64,000 bases of DNA from Siphonodentalium dalli (GCA_032622095.1 CP136065.1:210346151-210410150), one strand, 5' to 3'; shown: positions 13,601-28,600, counted from the stretch's first letter. Notes: a model not told the origin generated them from the sequence alone. Made by a program: numbers and translations.

Positions 13601-16600
13601 TACGACTGGATTTGATATGGCGGGTCACATATAAGACAAGGCTCCTAACTCCCGAACAGTAGAATAAACCATGTACAGCTAGCGCTTGTGGGGATATCTC
13701 CCATGAAACCATCGGAGACTAGAGAAAAACGTGGTCGAACAAAACTCGATCCATACGGCAGCGTAGAACCGCCACACCACTTTATTTACTGTCTTTATTA
13801 ATCTAGTTAGCTATCTTGATTAATCATCTGACTTCAACTTAGCTATCTTTATTAATCTAGTTAGCTATCTTGATTAATCATCTGACTATCTTGATTAATC
13901 TATTTAGCTATCTTGATTAATCATCTGACTATCTTGATTAATTAACTTAGCTATCCTGAGTAATCAACTTACCATCTTGATTAATCAACTTAGCTATCTT
14001 GATTAATCAACTTACTATCTTGATTAATCTATTTAGCTATCTTGATTAATCATCTGACTATCTTGATTAATCTATTTAGCTATCTTGATTAATCATCTGA
14101 CTATCTTGATTAATTAACTTAGCTATCCTGATTAATCAACTTACCATCTTGATTAATCAACTTAGCTATCTTGATTAATCAACTTACTATCATGATTAAT
14201 CTATTTAGCTATCTTGATTAATCATCTGACTATCTTGATTAATCAACTTAGCTATCCTGATTAATCAACTTACCATCTTGATTAATCAACTTACCTATCT
14301 TGATTAATCTACTTAGATATCTTGATTAATCAACTTACTATCATGATTAATCAACTTAGATATCTTGATTAATCAACTTACTATCTTGATTAATCTACTT
14401 ACTATCTTGATTAATCAACTTACTATCTTGATTAATCTACTTAGATATCTTGCTTACTCAACTTACTATCTTGATTAATCAACTTAGCTATCTTGATTAT
14501 TCAACTTACTATCTTGATTAATATACTTACTATCTTGAGTAATCTACTTAGATATCTTGAGTAATCAACAATTATTCACTATCTTGATTAATCAACAATT
14601 TCTCACTATCTTGATTAATCAACAATTACTCGTTATCTTGATTAATCAACTTCGCTATCGTATGGGCATATGGAGCTGGTGAAATAGTAACGGCATGTTG
14701 TATATGTAGTGTGTCGACTCTGGCTCAATTTGCCGCTTCTTCAAACTCTAACACTTGACACTTAATCTGAAGAGTATTGGGGTGTTACCGAGAAAAACGA
14801 AATAGTGAATTAGACGCTCGATTCAGACATCCAATACAATATGTAGTGCGTGGGGATGGGTGAAGTAGTTAATGGGGATGGGTGAAGTAGTGCGTGGGGA
14901 TGGGTGAAGTAGTGCCACATTTGACCAGTAATCGTATGTCTTGGTATATATGGCCCATGGGCGTTTTATTTCGCGCTCCGCGTGTAAAACGTTCGCTGAT
15001 TCTTGGTATACATGGGCCATGTGCGTTTATTTCGCGCTCCGCGTGTAAAATGTTTCGCTGATTCTTGGTATACATGGGCCATGGGCGTTTTATTTATAGA
15101 AATGTGAATTTTTGGGACGGATTAAAAGTCGAACTGCGACCCGGAGGCCGAGTCCGGTAAAAGGTGTATTTGGGAATTCTGGTGCATGAGAAACCTTCAG
15201 TGATAAGCCGTATATAGTGTTGTAATAATTTTAATGATTAGTTGTGTTGACGGAATTATGAGTTGGTCATTCGTGAAACCAATATATTTTATATTCTATA
15301 ATTACAATCATGGGTATATAATATATTATCTTGAGCGCGTTTCCATTTCTGACATTGGTTTTCTTGTCTTTACAGGTTCGCCGTAACGTAACAGACGTGG
15401 CGTACCATATAGCACAGTATACCAATATCATAGCTGAGCTGAGGGAGGAGGTTATGAGACTCAGGGAGAAACTAGTCGATAATACTTCAACCAATAGCCG
15501 TCAATCTATAGCCAATATACAGGCCGTGAGATGTAAGTATCAACAGAAAGCCAATATGATTTATTCCTGGTCAACACGCAAATGGGTAAAAGTGAATGTC
15601 AACTGTCAAGTCTAGACAAAATTATTTGATAGCATTACAGTCGACGTGGCTCAGTACAGATAGGCAACAAACATTAGATGCCGTTGTATTTACGCAATCT
15701 GATTATATTTGATTTAATCAGAATATATGTCACATATTAATGGGGATGGATACATGCCTATAAAACGATTATCAAATGTTCGTTTAATAGCATGCAGCGA
15801 CATGATATAACGAAAACAAAGCATCACTGTTGTTAACCACGAGACAATCTGCAGTTGAAAATTATATAATTCATGAAATTTTAAATAATATTATTTTTGA
15901 TAGATTTGCGCTTGTGGAACTTTCGTGTCTGTTGGATACTCTTCGTTATATGCGATATGCCTACACGACTTACTTACATACATAGAAGTTACAATTGATG
16001 TCAATCAAGTCAACAGTTGTCGATGTGGTCATCCAGTTGAAGAAGCAAGTCATTATTTCTTTAATTGCGGTCTGTTCACACGTCATAGAATTACTCTAGC
16101 AAATAATTTAACAGGTTTAGGTATGTCAAATATCACTGTCGGAGAGCTACTTATTGGTGACATCTCGCTAAATGACAATTTAAATAGAAAGTTATTCAAT
16201 TTTGCTCAAACTCACATAGCTTCAACATGCCGTTTTGACATCAGCGACTAGGCTGCATTGCCGTTAAAGTAGCACAGGCTGTAGCAGAACCCCCCCCCCC
16301 AGACGCACAGTGAGGGACCGACACTATCATGTATATACATCTGTTATATCATAATTCCATATATATTGTATACTACTTTTAATACAAGTGGATCGTACCC
16401 AACATTATACTTATGTAAATATCATGTTCGTTGGACTATTGTCGGGAGCGAGACCAAGATAAGTTTTGTAACTTGTGCCTCAACCCCCTGCATTTAATTA
16501 TGGATGCAAATAAAATACATTTACATCAACAAATCATCAGCGTACAATGTTGATAACCATGATACAATATGCAGTTAAAAATTATATAATTCATAAAATT

Positions 16601-19600
16601 TTAAATAATATTATTTTTGATAGATTTGCGCTTGTGGAACTTTCGTGTCTGTTGGATGCTCTTCGTTATATGTGCTATTCCTACACGACTTACTTACATA
16701 CATAGAAGTTACACCGTTAAAATTGACGTCAATCAAGTCAACAGTGGAGTTCATATTTACCCAATACCCACATAAGTGCAATTAGAGTTCACAACCATCT
16801 ATGTGAGCACACGAAAAGCACTACTGTCTTAGATATAAGTGACCGAACAGCACTAAACCACAACCCGAGTATTTACACTCTTATACAGCTTGTTTCAATT
16901 GAACGTCCATTAAATCTTAATGTAGATGTTTGCGGATAATAAGACAAAACAACACGATAGCATGACCAGGCAGCGGTATGATGATCGCTATTCTACAGTC
17001 AATATCATCACACTCTGAACTATCATACATCGTCACGATATATAGTGAGACACTGAAGTATGCGGCGTCGTTCTTCTATGTGTTACATTTTTTTGTCATA
17101 TCGATAATTCATTTTGTCATATCACAAAATGAATATATGATATAACAAAATCGAATATATGATATCACAAAATCGAATATATGATATCATAACATTTTAA
17201 GCAATTATTCGATTTTATGATACCATATATTCATTTTGTAATATCAGTTATTCGGATGACAAGACCATTTATTGATATCACTAAAAGCATTTAGTGATAT
17301 CATAAAATATTTATTGATATCATAAAATGAATTTATGATATCGTGCACAAAAATCGAATTATTGATATAAATAAATGCTTTCTATTTTGTGATATCATAT
17401 TTTCTATTTAATGATATCTTAAATTCATTTTATGATATCACTAATTCGAATTACCGATATCATATATTCATTTTGTGATATCAATAAATACTAACTATTT
17501 TATGTTTTCACATATTCGGTTTTATGATATCACTAATTCACGGGGCGCCTTTCTTCTATTTATTACCTATTTGGGGATATCAATAATTAATTTTATGATA
17601 TCACTAAATTAATATATGATATCACAAAATTGAATATATGATATCATTAACTATTTTATGATATCACAAAATTATTTAAAAATATGAAGAACTCCATTTT
17701 GTGATATCATAAATACATTTTTTGATATCACAAAATCGAAATATTGATATCACAAAATAGTAAGCATTTAGCGATCTCAATAATTCGATTTTGTGATATC
17801 ATAAAATGTTGGGGAATTAGTTATATCATAAAATGATATTAAGATATCACAAAAATAAAAATAAAAAATAAGTAAGCATTTAGTGATATCAATAATTCGA
17901 TATCATGATGTCATAAAATGATTTAATGATATCACAAAATGTTGAAGGAATAGTAGTCCAAAGTGCATGCTGTAACGACAACGAACTTCGTGAGACGATA
18001 TCCATTCATATGTTTGATGATGGCGATACTTCCTGATTAACCCTTTCTATACTAAATACTCATTGATGAATATATACAGGATATCCACACTTTTTCAGTG
18101 GATATGGGTTATATCTCATGAGTGATGACAAAACATTGAATTTAGCCACGAGTGGAAATTCAAATGTTTTGTCATCACGAATGAGATTTAACCCATATCC
18201 ACTGAAAAAGTGTGGATATTCTGTTTATTATATACTTTAGTTACTTGCATATGGCCCCCAATGAATGTCAATACATCAGAAATTTCACCAGTGGGATGTC
18301 ACTTATATCTCACTGGTGGGATATCACTTATATCTCACTGCTAAAACCTTATAATTCATGGGCAAGTATATAATAAATATAGCTCCCTTATGAATGTTCA
18401 GATAATAAGTTCATCAAACGACCATGTCGTGTGTTGAACCTATTATCTGAGCATTTCTCACCAAAGAATATGAATACTTCTGCAGTTGTATCATTTTTTC
18501 GTCATCATGTTGTCTGTTCATTTTTCCTGAACACTCCTCCAAATGAGTCATAGACTTTCCCAATGTATGCTTCTATAACTGAATGAGATACTCCATCATG
18601 TATATATATGGTTAACCAATGGACATAGGTAAATAGATATATGTTTATTTACACAATAATCATAGAAACATCAGCCAGACATTATCACAGTAAAGTATAC
18701 AATTGAACAGGAGTAACATGATCTAGCCGTTTTCCTGGTGCGTGATTTTAAATTTACAATTTTAATATTTTAAATAATAATGACTTGAATATGAACCAAG
18801 AGAGCCTAATACTTGGATTTTTTGTAAAAGTTAGAAAAATTGTTCGAAATATATTGGAATGATTGTGATAGCCTGTATCATGTAAATCATAGTTCCCTGC
18901 CCCACACCCTTCCAGCACAGTAATTTATGTTGTTCCATTTATCTTGTAGCTGAAGTATTGGAGGGCACTGATTCCTCTAGTAAAGCAATTAGAGATGAAG
19001 TCATCAGGATGAAGGAAAAATTGCTCAACTCATTCAAGGATCAAATGGAACTCAGGTTCGATAACTCATCTTATCAATTTATTTCTAGTATTTCCTCTTT
19101 TTAGTGCGGTGCTGTTTCTATGGTGACGACACACCTGGTTTTTGTTAGAATAACTTAGACGCTAAACACTACTCATTAAAATGACCAGATAAATGTATGC
19201 GGCTATTGGGTCTTTGACTCTTTGTTGCGAGAGGGATGTTTTCGATTGCAAACTGTAACTCCGACCTGAGTAAAGTTCAAACTCTGAGTCAATTTATTTG
19301 CAAACCCTCCCTTTGGTGAGGTGTATAATTATAGTTTCTAAGTCTTGGACTATTAAATCCAAATACATCTATTTCCAGGGACTAAAATTTGATAGAATTT
19401 AAGACAATTCACAACTTGTATAAACTCCTCATACTGAACACTATATATTGATTCAGTATACTGAACATCCTCCAACATCAGCTATCCATACAGACTTAGA
19501 AAATCACAAAATCCTTTATTTCAATGTATTGTATAAATCACACCGATTCCATCAACAATGTTCATACATGTACCTTTACTAGTTAGAAAGTGTTCCAGTC

Positions 19601-22600
19601 ATCAACACCCGCGGTTGACACACGGGCGTTTGTGACCGACTGTTTCTTTTACAGGAAAAGTCTAATGGAATTGAACAACGCATCGATGGAAGTTAGTCTG
19701 GAAACAAACAGAAACCAGCTAATTGTCAGTCAGTAAGTAATGTTATCTATGATATTGGCTGCGGACACACGTATCACAGCAGCGATGGCATAGTAGGTGT
19801 GACAATTTATTATGGCGGAGTTTGGTGACAATTGGTCCGCCATAATTCTGTGCCATAGCTAGCCATGTTGCCCGCTGAGTTTCCGCACAATGAGTCGACT
19901 GGACCAATTAACCCATAGCGTTTCACCAAGGTTGATATCTACCCATGACGTTTTACTACATTGTATATTATCTGCGATATATATATAATTGCACGATCGA
20001 TCGTCCAGAATTGTGTTTGGCGGTGGCAATCCCTCATTCACTCGCATATCATGTACGTTTTATTGATATGATCTCAATTAATGTTTATCTACTTATATTA
20101 ATTTCATACGCATTAAGACAGTTCCCCAATTGCGTTTTTTAGTTTTCGATGTTTAGTTCTTATACGCATAATTCTGCTAACATTCTCATGTGGGCCGATG
20201 AAGCTGTTGCGGAACTGTTGGAGGAAATACACCTGAGAGAAAGTATTTGGAATAAACAAAGCGAACTATATATACAAGGACCAAAACAAGAAGAAGGCTG
20301 ATAATAAAGAACTTTGGAAGACTCATTGTGCGAATATGTAGCGGGCGACACGGCTAGCTATGGCATATTAAGTGTAACGACCAATTGTCATCACACTCCA
20401 CCATAATAAATTGTTACACCTACTATGCCATAGATACTGTGGTAATGGGTGTCCGCAGCCATTCTCTGTGGTGTTGGCTTTCGTCACACGTTCACGTAGC
20501 ACACTAACGATGTCATAATAGGTGTAGCGGCTTACTGTGGTACAATTTAGTGACTACTCATCGTCATAATTACTATGGTGCAGTTAGATATCTATGTTGC
20601 TCGCCTCGCCAACTTATCGGCTGATAATTAATCTATGCATACCAATTAACACATCGTCAGTAAAATGTTTTGTAGCGACAAAATTAGTGGGTAATTAAGA
20701 AATATGTATTTATAAGTATGCACTCTCATTTGTGACCTTATTTACATATTCATCAGAACCCTACCTGCATTATGAAGCTGAGTGCACCGATTGGCTAAAA
20801 AACAGTTTACACGTCGATGGTGTTTAGTATTATGTTGATAAGGTCACATATGAGAATTTAAAAAAATAAGAAATATTTTAGTTGCCATAAAACCATTTAC
20901 TGTCAATGTATTGATGTGCATGTCAGTGTAATTTTGATACAGTGCATTTTTTATTTGGGGGGGGGGGGGGTTGGTGGGATTCGAACACCGGTCCATGACA
21001 GCGAGTGTTGATGTGTATATTTGTAAATAAATTATCAGCCGATAATTTGGCGTTGAGAGAGATATATTAATTGATTGTTTCGTCGATTTTTGATTAAGAA
21101 GGCTCGGTGCACGGGGGTGATGCTCTTCGCAGTCGGAAATTGTTTACATCTGAGTTAGATCAACTCGGAAAAAGTACAATTTAGGAGACATTGTTCGGTG
21201 TTCATTTATTAAATACTATGGACAGAAATGTAGTTATGGGGCATTTGTGGTATTAATTGAAAAGGAATTCTTCGCCGATCTAACTGTGATGACATAAATT
21301 TTGTCAGTTCCGAGCGATGGTAAATGCTATCGGTCCCCTTGTCTCTTGTATAATAATATTACCGCAACGTAAAGCAGGCGCGTATACATGGGCGACGTAT
21401 AAGGGTGATGCAGTTGTAGTGCAGTGAGTGGTCAGCGGAGCGTGATTCAAGTCCAAATGTGCTTGAAACTTACGATTGCAATTGCAATATTTAAAAGTTC
21501 AATTTACAATCCTTCAAAGAAATATTACTCACTGTTCAGTTGAATCGGTTAGTTTCTATATCTACATCTACATTTTAGTGAATTTTTGGTATAAATTGCC
21601 CAGCGTGGTAATGTTTTCTAATATATAATTTAATGACAATGTACACCCACTATAGGGGCATGTGCCATGAATAATAACATGAAATGTACAAGCAATATCA
21701 ATGCATATCAAATTATATATGAATATGTTATTTTTAGTTTTGAAGTAGAGAAAACTAAAATGTTACGCAAACGAGAACAAGATGGCACGGAGCCTGATGG
21801 AAAGATAAAAGGTGAGTATGTTACACCGGTTTACTATATAGAGGATCTACATCTCGATCGCAGTTTATAACAGAATTCACAAAACGAGTCCAGTAAACTA
21901 GGTATGGACGGGAGACGAGATGTAGATTCAATTTATTACATGATCAAAAACCTCGATAAAACATAGTTCAGTCAACAAATAGGACCTGAAACTAACATCG
22001 GCTTCTATATAAGGCCTGCGATGACATTTCTTGTAACTATGCGTTGTTTTCCCGCGTAAAGAAATAGTCCCAGATAAATAAAGAGTATGATGTATTTAAT
22101 GGCGTATATTGAATGAAATAACTTTTCATACTCTTCATTCATTAGAGTGTGTTGGAAAAATATTGGCACTATTTCCTGTTATGCAACGAACGTTTAATAT
22201 CACAATTTATAGAATTGGTTTGAAAGGAATAAGGGTATGATCATGTAATAAATAACAGTTCAATTTGTATCTATTATCCATGCATAACCGAGGGGGGGAC
22301 TTAACCACTGTCGTGTCTCTTCAGATTACAACGTATATATTTAAATTATGCTCCGCGCAATACAAAAAAAAAGGTATCATTTTTAGTAATAAACGTCTAA
22401 ATTCTATACCTCAGGTTCGTTATTACAGTATAGTGTATAGTGTGATCACTGGGGGGGGGGGGTTCGTTCTTCTGTAATACACAATGTATTCATATATGTT
22501 CTAGTTGAACTGAATTGATGTGAAAATTTAACGTTTTTCGTGTTATTCGGATATATGTGCTACCATACTAACGTTTCATAGATCATGGGTGAACACACAA

Positions 22601-25600
22601 AATCAACAAAACTGAAATATCTGCACACATTCCGTGTATGTCATCAGGGCTCAAACAGTATACCAGGGTAAAAATATTTATCACCGACGATGCACCACAA
22701 ACTACTCTTGAGATTTTTGTCTTGTGCAGATTTAGATAAAGCCACGGACTTGGCTGGTTCTGACTTGCTACAAGACCCCCATGATGTCAAGACAGCTAGA
22801 GATGAGCTGAAAGTACTACACGCAGAGAAACAGAAAACGGAGAACATACGCATCACAATTCAGAAAGAACTGGAGGAGTGCAAATCAAGAACGAGGAAAT
22901 TGGAGGAGGTGAGAAGTTTAATTATGAACTTTATTATGTAATAAAGTGAGAGACGTCACGTTGTTTTATAGACACTACGAGCTGTTTAGAATAAAACACA
23001 GTTGATTGTTTAACCCTTTACCCAACAGAAGGGCCCTGTGCCAATGCAATGCATTCTCTTATATATGCGAGTCGACCATAGGTCGCCTCGCATATATAAG
23101 AGAATGCATTGGCTTAACACATTAAAAATTATAAAATTGTTAAAGAATGTAAGAAAAAATGGTAAAGAGTGTTAAAAAACAGTTTTTTTTTAGGCCAATG
23201 CATTCTCTTATATATGCGAGGCGACCTATGGTCGACTCGCATATATAAGAGAATGCATTGGCACAGGGTATAACTGTAACTATCACAATGTGGTCAAGGA
23301 GCCGGTTCCAATGATATCCATATTTGTATGGTTCTATTGAGACAGACCGAAGATATTTTAGGCTGTTGAAGCTTTATTTGACCGGTTTTGGCCGGTTTGT
23401 TGGGTAAAGGGTTAAGTGAACTCATTGTGAAAACTCCATATATGAAAACGCCTTTACTATTCCAATTTTAAAGTTAGAACAGGGGGGGGGGGTCTGAAAA
23501 TTGTTTCCGAACACTAGGCGGGGTGGGTGGGTGGCATCAGCCCGGCTAACACAATTTCATGTAAGTCATTTTTCTTCAAAATAATGGGACAACAGGTTTT
23601 AAGAATGCTTCAATTATGTAATAGGTATGAACTTAACTATTGGTAGGGGGTTTGTGTTCACCATCAGTTAATAATGAGGGATGACACCAATGGGTCAGTT
23701 TGTTAAATGTTTTCATCAAGGATTAATCAATGCACATTGACATGGAAAGGCTCAGGTTTAAATAGGCTATTCAAAAAACAATAATAAAATAAATTATAAA
23801 GGTGTGAAAACAAAGTTTAACTGATTTCAGCGATATTCGGTACATGACTTTAGGATCACTTCTAGATGGGAGCTGTCAAATTTGAAAGATGTTCGATAAA
23901 AACATGGCCACCGGCAGTCATCTTGGATTTTACTCTTTGCATCACTAAATCCTTTAGCACACCTTACAGAGCTTATCCCTCATCCGATCATCACCAAACT
24001 TCATATGAATCCTCGGTGTGACCTCTCGATGGGTGCCTAACATGGCTGCCAACATCCATCTTGGATTTTACTCTTTGTATGACTAAATCCTTTAGCACCA
24101 TTTTACAGGTCACATTTCTCATCCAATCGTCACCAAACTTCATATGGATCTTTGGGGTGACCTCAAGAAAGGGAGCCTCCCTTTTTTCCCCAAAATTTGC
24201 TCAAAACAAACATGGCCACCAGAAGCCATCTTGGATTTCAAATGTGAATCCATCAGCACAACCTGCAGCCTACATTTATTGGAGAATTGCTTTGAAACTT
24301 TACAGCCATAAGTACGAATGTTTCCATAATCATGATACGGAACATAGATCAAATAAGATAAGACAACTAAGTAAAATAGTCATTTGAAGCAGTTTGAAGG
24401 GGGTGGGTCCCTATTCCAGAATCGGAAAAAATAAAAATTAGGGGGTGGTCGGTACCCAGTGGGCGGAAAAAATAAAAAAGCACCTAGTGTCCGGAAATAT
24501 TTTCCTGACACCCCCCCCCCCCGGTTAGAATAGAAAAAGATTGTAGAAGGTGCTCCATCAACATGATGTATGCTCAAGTTTCATTCACATCGGTACTGTT
24601 CAAAAGTTGCATTTAAAGCTTGTTCGGCTGAAAATATTGTTCGTGATTGTACTTTAAATGATACTATTAACATGTATGTTTCTCCTCATATTATTAAATA
24701 ACCTTTCTAGCATATAGAGTACTCCCGGATCCATTAACATGTATTCTTCTCATCATACATAACTTTTCTATTATTTAGGGTATTCCCGGATCCATTAACA
24801 TGTATTCTTCTCATCATACATAACTTTTCTATAATTTAGGGTATTCCCGGAACCATTAACATGTATTTTTCTACTCATACATAACCTTTCTACCATTTAG
24901 GGTATTCCCGGAACCATTAGCATGTATTGTTCTACTCATACATAACCTTTCTACCATTTAGGGTATTCCCGGAAACATTAACATGTATTCTTCTCCTCAT
25001 ACATAACCTTTCTATAATTTAGGGTATTCCCGGCACCATTAACATGTATTCATCTCCTCATACATAACCTTTCTATCATTTAGGGTATTCCCGAAGCCAT
25101 TAACATGTATTCTTCTCCTCATACATTATTTATCTATCATTTAGGGTATTCCCGGCACCATTAACATGTATTCTTCTCCTCATACATAATTTATCTATCA
25201 TTTAGGGTATTCCCGGCACCATTAACATGTATTTTTCTCCTCATACATAACCTTTCTATCATTTAGGGTATTCCCGGAGCCATTAACATGTATTCTTCTC
25301 CTCATACATAACCTTTCTATCATTTAGGGTATTTCCGGCACCATTAACATGTATTCTTCTCCTCATACATAACCTTTCTATAATTTAGGGTATTCCCGGA
25401 ACCATTAGCATGTATTTTTCTACTCACTGGCATACATAACCTTTCTATAATTTAGGGTATTCCCGGAACCATTAACATGTATTTTTCTACTCACTGGCAT
25501 ACATAACCTTTCTATCATTTAGGGTATTCCCGGAGCCATTAACAGTGTAGAACACCGAGAGATTCTCCAACTTTTGTGTCGGGTACATGAGCTGGAGATG

Positions 25601-28600
25601 GAGAATATGGAATCTAATTCATCGTGTCTGCTGCGTGACTTCCAAATCAAAAAGAAAGATATGATCCTAACCCAGTATCGGACACACAGGAATCTGTGTG
25701 ATGAAATCATACAACAACAGAAAGTCCTCATTGATGGTCAGTATTAAATATAGTATGGGGCACACCGGATCTGTAGGATTATATCATAAAACAGAATGTC
25801 CTCATTGATGGTACATATCAGTTTTACACTGCCAAAAAAGGATTTACTTAATTTGAGAGAAAAAACTTAAAACAAGAAATATTATCTTGAGAGAATACTT
25901 ATAATATGTTCTTTCATCAGTTTTTCTAAGAGTCAGAAAATTAATTTTTGTGGAAATTCAAATTCTAATTATGGGAATATTTCTCCAATGTCAAGAAATT
26001 ATTTTCTAAGTATACTTGTTGAAAATGGTTCTTGTTCTTATATCTAAAAAATTATATTTCTTAAAACTAGAAATTCTTTCTAATACTTTAAGAAATGCAC
26101 TTTCTTACTTTCCAGGCAGAAGTAAGAAAAATATTCTCAAATTTCTAGAAATATAAGAAAATGTGTTTCTTGCAATTTCTAACATTCAGAAAAGTTAATT
26201 TCTTATTTTTAGTAAGTGGTAAGAATTTGATAAACACTTAGAATTGTTTTCGTTATCGGACACATGAATATATGAATTATTGTGACAGTTTACACTGAGC
26301 TCCTATACTGTTATGACGGTTTAGGACTTTAGGCTAGATATACCTTATGTTAAAAAAGAGTTTTTGGCTAGATATATACTAGTTTAATAAACGATCAATA
26401 TACTGGATAAGATCAAAAGAGCTATAATAGCTTAGTATACGTAAGATGGCGTTTATATGTAGAACTGGTTGTTTACTAAATTATCCACCATGTATGTGTT
26501 TGGTTAATATTAGCAACGAATGACGATGGAACACACGATGTTAATATCTACAATATTTTTTTCAGACAACAACGTCGATACACCAAAGGATCTAGATGAA
26601 TTGTTCGATTTGTATTTTTTGGAACGGAAGAACAAGATATTCCAAGCCGACGAATCTGACTCAAAGGTATATACGATACCTCGAGGTTTTTTATAAACTT
26701 TACCTGTCATTTCTCGTTGTTTTTGAACCCAGGGAGACTCTACAATATTTTTAGTATATCCTAGGGGCCAAATTTCCTTGGGTTTGTCGCAAATGTGCAT
26801 GCATTGTAATAAAACGGGTCATATTCCGGTATATTGTAAACTTATCTGATTTAATTATGCCTTTCTCGTCATACATTCTACGAAGTACAAACCATGCCAA
26901 TATCCATTCAACATCGGTACATCACATTGACTGCCATCAAACATTTTCTTTATATGGTGAACCCTTCACAAATTCTCATCTTTCAGGAGATGTTGAGTAT
27001 ACCAAGCTACACAAGACTGGCGCCGATACCAAGCAGCAAGTGAGTTAACCACACAATCTAATATGTTTATGATATCTTGTCATCGCCGATTGTACCAATT
27101 GTCTAGCTGTTCTTATTTATTATTAATGTGCCAATAACTCGTGCTATGGTGTTATTGACACCTATTTATTGTGTATTATTTGGAATGATACACAAACTGT
27201 CCTCTGTGTTATTCCCGGCCATTAAAATGGAACACGAGAAAAGGTACCGTATATGTATATACAAAATTTACAGACGAAAACACTAGGCTGTTTGTTCCCG
27301 ATATTTGGAATCTATATATAAAGGGAGTGCGTAAAAATCGAAAACAAATTTGCTCATAAGCATATATACATGTAGATAGCCTTAACATCAATGTAGGGGT
27401 AGCGGACTATATATATTTGTTACAATCTGTTCTTCAAATCCATTTTCCTTATAATTAATATGGGATATTAAAGTTTACCAATTCAGCAACTACCAATGCA
27501 ACTAACTTATGGCTCTTTTGTTTTGCAGAAACGACGAGAAAATATTCACACCTAGTGCTAAACTGAAGGATATAAAACATTCCGAGAGCAAACCTAACTC
27601 CAAAGCAAGACATAACCCTCCATTAAACCAAATATGGAGAAATAACTCATTTGTTAACGTGAACTCTGGGAGAAATTCTCCGTCCACTCCGGGATCTAAA
27701 GCTCACTCTGAGGATCCGCGAGTTCGGCCGACAGATGGCTCTTTATTCGCAGCAGACGATCGGTTACATCCCTTGAATCGGAATCGATCACAGAGCCTAT
27801 CTCCTGTTCCTAGTGCTTCGCGCAAAGACGCTAATAGGTCAAGGACAGTAAGTCCAAAAAGCCCAACTGGATCTCTGAACTCTCTGGAGGAAAAGAGTGT
27901 AATTTCTGTGAGCACGCGTGGAATAGCTGCACTTGCAGCGAAAAAGAAATCAAAAGTGCACAACGACGCTTCCAATTACGAGAGACAGAGAGTCAGTCGG
28001 CCACTTTTTCGGCCTGTTCGGGAGAATCCGGAAGAACGTGAGGACTATTTGTCACCGAGCAGGCTGGAGAAACACAACCGAATATTCGGCGATCCGACAA
28101 GTTCATACGTGGCGGATCCTGATATTCCAACTAGCATGTTTCTAGCCGATCGCAACAACCGACGTGCAATCTATGAGGAGTATAATAGTCGAAGTGGCGC
28201 GAAAAAAGCTGAACTGATGAGGCTCAGGAAGAACAGACTTCCCGACAATGAGCGGCAGGTATGTTCACTATTCACAACTTGTCCACCATTAGTACAGCGG
28301 CCAAACGCCAAAAGTGGTCGGGTACCCATACCCACGGTAGAACAAGTTATAACCAACTTTTGTTTAAGGAGAAATATATACTGTAGACGAAAATGATAGT
28401 GAAAAATAACGGAATTGGTGGTGGCTATTCTCAAATCGACGATGAACGATACCCACCAGTGACTTTTCCCAGAAATTAACGATTTTAGTAAAGTGAGCCC
28501 TGCGGCTATGTCCTAAGTTATTAGCCCGCATTGTATGCGTTAAAATGACTACAGCATACCATATCTGTACCTGATGTGCAAGAAGTGTTCGTTAATTTTG

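Noticed and set aside
13791-14662. CRISPR array
   Set aside because: Units are directly adjacent with no unique spacers, and the window is eukaryotic.
24663-25540. TTTAGGG repeats as interstitial telomere sequence
   Set aside because: The heptamer occurs once per 61-bp unit, at the splice acceptor, and never in tandem with itself.
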